From Tepidanaerobacter acetatoxydans Re1 (GTDB taxonomy: Bacteria; Bacillota; Thermosediminibacteria; Thermosediminibacterales; Tepidanaerobacteraceae): DNA of 64,000 nt. Made by a program: the position numbers and the translations under genes. The notes beneath the pieces are model-generated. The model did not search any database. It was not told the origin of the DNA and was given only the letters and a program-made list of their open reading frames with translations. This document shows, one piece after another, positions 62,245 to 64,000 of the stretch. The stretch's first letter is position 1. Each line of letters opens with the position of its first letter. Where the stretch lies: positions 124,001 through 188,000 of the forward strand of contig NC_019954.2 of NCBI RefSeq assembly GCF_000328765.2, in the 5' to 3' direction.

Positions 62245-64000
62245 ATGAAACAGCTTTTAAAAACCACCGAGGAGATAGCGGAATTTCAAAAATTGGTAAA
62301 AGACTTAAGCCGCGGTATGTCGCATTTATTTGCTTATGGTGTGTCAGACTCTCAGCGGGCCTATCTTATAGCTGCATTAAAGAACAGGGCAGTCCCGCAG
62401 ATATTAGTAGTTACTGCCGACTCGCTGGAAGCAAAGAAACTTGCGGAAGACCTCTTGTTTTTTTTAAGTGCCGATGAGGTTGCTGTTTTTCCGGCAAGTT
62501 CTGTTTTGCCATATGAAACGGCTGCACGAAGTCCGGAGTTTACGGCAAAACGGTTGAAGGTAATGGAAAATTTATTGATGAAAAAACCCATGGTAGTGGT
62601 TGCTCCTATTCAAGCGCTGCTTACAAAAGTGGTGGCACCGGATATTGTGAAAAAATTCACTTTAGAGCTCAAAGTTGGGGATATAATTGCTATGGATGAT
62701 ATTGTATCTAAGCTATCGGCCATGGGATACGAACGCGTGGAAATGATTGAGGCTCAAGGCCAATTTGCCGTTCGAGGCGGAATTCTTGACATTTATCCGC
62801 TCACTCAAGAATATCCCTACCGCTTAGAATTTTTTGATGATGAAATTGATTCTATACGAGAGTTCCTTACGGAAGATCAGCGATCGATTGATAAACTCGA
62901 CAAAATATTTGTAGGCCCTGCAAGAGAAGTAGTTTATGATGAGGATACGGCAAAATCGGCTGCAATAGCCATAGCAGAAGAATTAAAGCAGCGGCGGAAT
63001 TTGTTAAATTCTCTGGGACATCCGGAGCTTGCCGAACATCTTGCGGAAAAAGTTGAGGAACATATTGGGAAACTGTCCAATGGACTTTTTTTTGAGTCTG
63101 CAGAACTGTATATATCACATTTATATCCTCGGCTTTGTACGATTTTAGATTACTTTGAAAATCGGCTTATATCAGTATTGGTAGAACCGGGCAGAATTTT
63201 GGAAGCCCAGAAAAATGCTGCCTTCGAAGTGCAGGAAACTTACAAAGGACTCTTGGAAAGAGGCGAAATTCTGGCATCCCAGGCCAACATTTACTGTAGT
63301 CCTTTTGAGATACTGGAAAGATTAAAACAGCAAAGAACGGTTTATTTTTCTATGTTGCCTAAGATACATCCAGAGTTTGAATCTCGTAAGTTATATTCTT
63401 TTCAGTTCCAATCAATTCCTTCTTTTTACGGAAAATTGGATTTAGCAGTCGAAGAAATCTTAAGGCTAAAGCGTAGAAATTACAGAATAGTGCTGCTTTC
63501 CGGCACTGCAGAGAGAGCGAAGTATTTGTCTAAAAGCCTGAGAGAAAAAGATATTGAAGTTAGCATATACAGCGATGAAGACGGACCTTTACAGCCAGGT
63601 CAAGTAGTAGTAATGCCGGGTTCATTAGAGCATGGTTTTGACAATCCTAATATAAGACTGGCTATTTTTTCGGATTCGGAGATATATGGGAGGCCAAAAA
63701 AGCGGCAAACCAAGGCAAGGCCTAAAGCAAAGGGTAAACGGATCACAGATTTTAATGAGCTTGATGTGGGAGACTATGTTGTTCATATAACCCATGGCAT
63801 TGGGAAATATCTTGGTATTGAATCGCTGGAAGTAGGGGGGCATATAAAGGATTATTTTACATTAATGTATGCCGGAGGAGATAAACTCTATGTTCCTACA
63901 AACCAGGTGGATTTAATACAAAAATATGTAGGTGCGGATGATACACCTCCAAAACTTCATAAACTGGGCGGTAATGAGTGGAATAAGGCCAAAAGCAAAG
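62245..64000 (+). CDS. mfd: transcription-repair coupling factor Mfd (N-terminal half)
   Basis: Open to the window end, 585 residues visible of about 1,170. Mfd displaces stalled RNA polymerase and recruits UvrA. Visible parts: UvrB-like module (LPYETAARSPEFTAKRLKVM ~90-110; GQFAVRGGILDIYPLT ~172-188), linker, then the CarD-like RNA-polymerase-interaction domain near 510-570 (ELDVGDYVVHITHGIGKYLG, DYFTLMYAGGDKLYVPTNQV) and the start of the translocase (KLGGNEWNKAK). GGAG precedes ATG 62245. The usual upstream neighbour pth is absent. No stop occurs in frame. Confidence 0.97.
   Translation, partial: MKQLLKTTEEIAEFQKLVKDLSRGMSHLFAYGVSDSQRAYLIAALKNRAVPQILVVTADSLEAKKLAEDLLFFLSADEVAVFPASSVLPYETAARSPEFTAKRLKVMENLLMKKPMVVVAPIQALLTKVVAPDIVKKFTLELKVGDIIAMDDIVSKLSAMGYERVEMIEAQGQFAVRGGILDIYPLTQEYPYRLEFFDDEIDSIREFLTEDQRSIDKLDKIFVGPAREVVYDEDTAKSAAIAIAEELKQRRNLLNSLGHPELAEHLAEKVEEHIGKLSNGLFFESAELYISHLYPRLCTILDYFENRLISVLVEPGRILEAQKNAAFEVQETYKGLLERGEILASQANIYCSPFEILERLKQQRTVYFSMLPKIHPEFESRKLYSFQFQSIPSFYGKLDLAVEEILRLKRRNYRIVLLSGTAERAKYLSKSLREKDIEVSIYSDEDGPLQPGQVVVMPGSLEHGFDNPNIRLAIFSDSEIYGRPKKRQTKARPKAKGKRITDFNELDVGDYVVHITHGIGKYLGIESLEVGGHIKDYFTLMYAGGDKLYVPTNQVDLIQKYVGADDTPPKLHKLGGNEWNKAKSK

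Overview
The window looks like a chromosome segment from a low-GC, anaerobic, probably thermophilic, spore-forming member of the Firmicutes (Clostridia). The basis is a coenzyme-B12 glutamate fermentation operon, a Spo0E-type regulator, T-box and FMN leaders, AGGAGG ribosome sites and a CRISPR repeat ending in ATTGAAAC. It resembles Tepidanaerobacter/Thermosediminibacter-type genomes, but that placement is an inference from gene content. No rRNA or tRNA gene was seen.

Layout. 1-4.8 kb: methylaspartate pathway of glutamate fermentation (glmL end, glmE, methylaspartate ammonia-lyase) followed by an AtuA-like/DUF4387 pair. 4.9-7 kb: a secreted DUF1002 protein and, divergently, a D-Ala-D-Ala-ligase-like ATP-grasp gene behind an apparent attenuator. 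7.1-24.6 kb: a CRISPR island with three arrays (18, 10 and 15 repeats), each preceded by a homologous leader of exactly 177 nt, and a type III-D effector operon (CARF-nuclease-like protein, HD-less Cas10, four RAMP proteins including Csx10, Csx19, and Csx20). No cas1, cas2 or cas6 lies in the window. A lipoprotein, an XRE regulator, a cysteine-desulfidase-like enzyme and an NhaC-type antiporter lie between arrays 2 and 3. 24.9-27.2 kb: aldehyde dehydrogenase and a ferritin-like protein. 27.3-36.1 kb: an apparently sigma-54-driven operon with a TRAP transporter, a LarA-like (DUF2088) protein, five small conserved proteins of unknown function (one MoaB/CinA-like) and its own PAS/AAA+ sigma-54 activator. 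This is the best candidate here for an undescribed metabolic system.

36-44.8 kb: M18 aminopeptidase, XRE regulator, Spo0E-like peptide, FMN riboswitch with riboflavin transporter, tryptophan T-box with TrpB2 and a tryptophan transporter, Tex and a HAD phosphatase. 45-50.8 kb: SerC, then a NifV-like synthase, aconitase and isocitrate dehydrogenase, a likely route to 2-oxoglutarate (or 2-oxoadipate). 51-64 kb: YlmH-like S4 protein, PlsC, alkaline phosphatase, a YheO-like regulator with RidA and threonine dehydratase, a Cof-type phosphatase, a MATE exporter, a membrane protein, a 3'-truncated DNA methyltransferase and the start of mfd.

Quality note. Five otherwise intact genes (methylaspartate ammonia-lyase, DUF1002 protein, NhaC antiporter, M18 aminopeptidase, alkaline phosphatase) are each broken by what looks like one missing base. 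Restoring one base gives a full-length family member each time, so either the assembly carries systematic single-base deletions or the strain has several very young pseudogenes.
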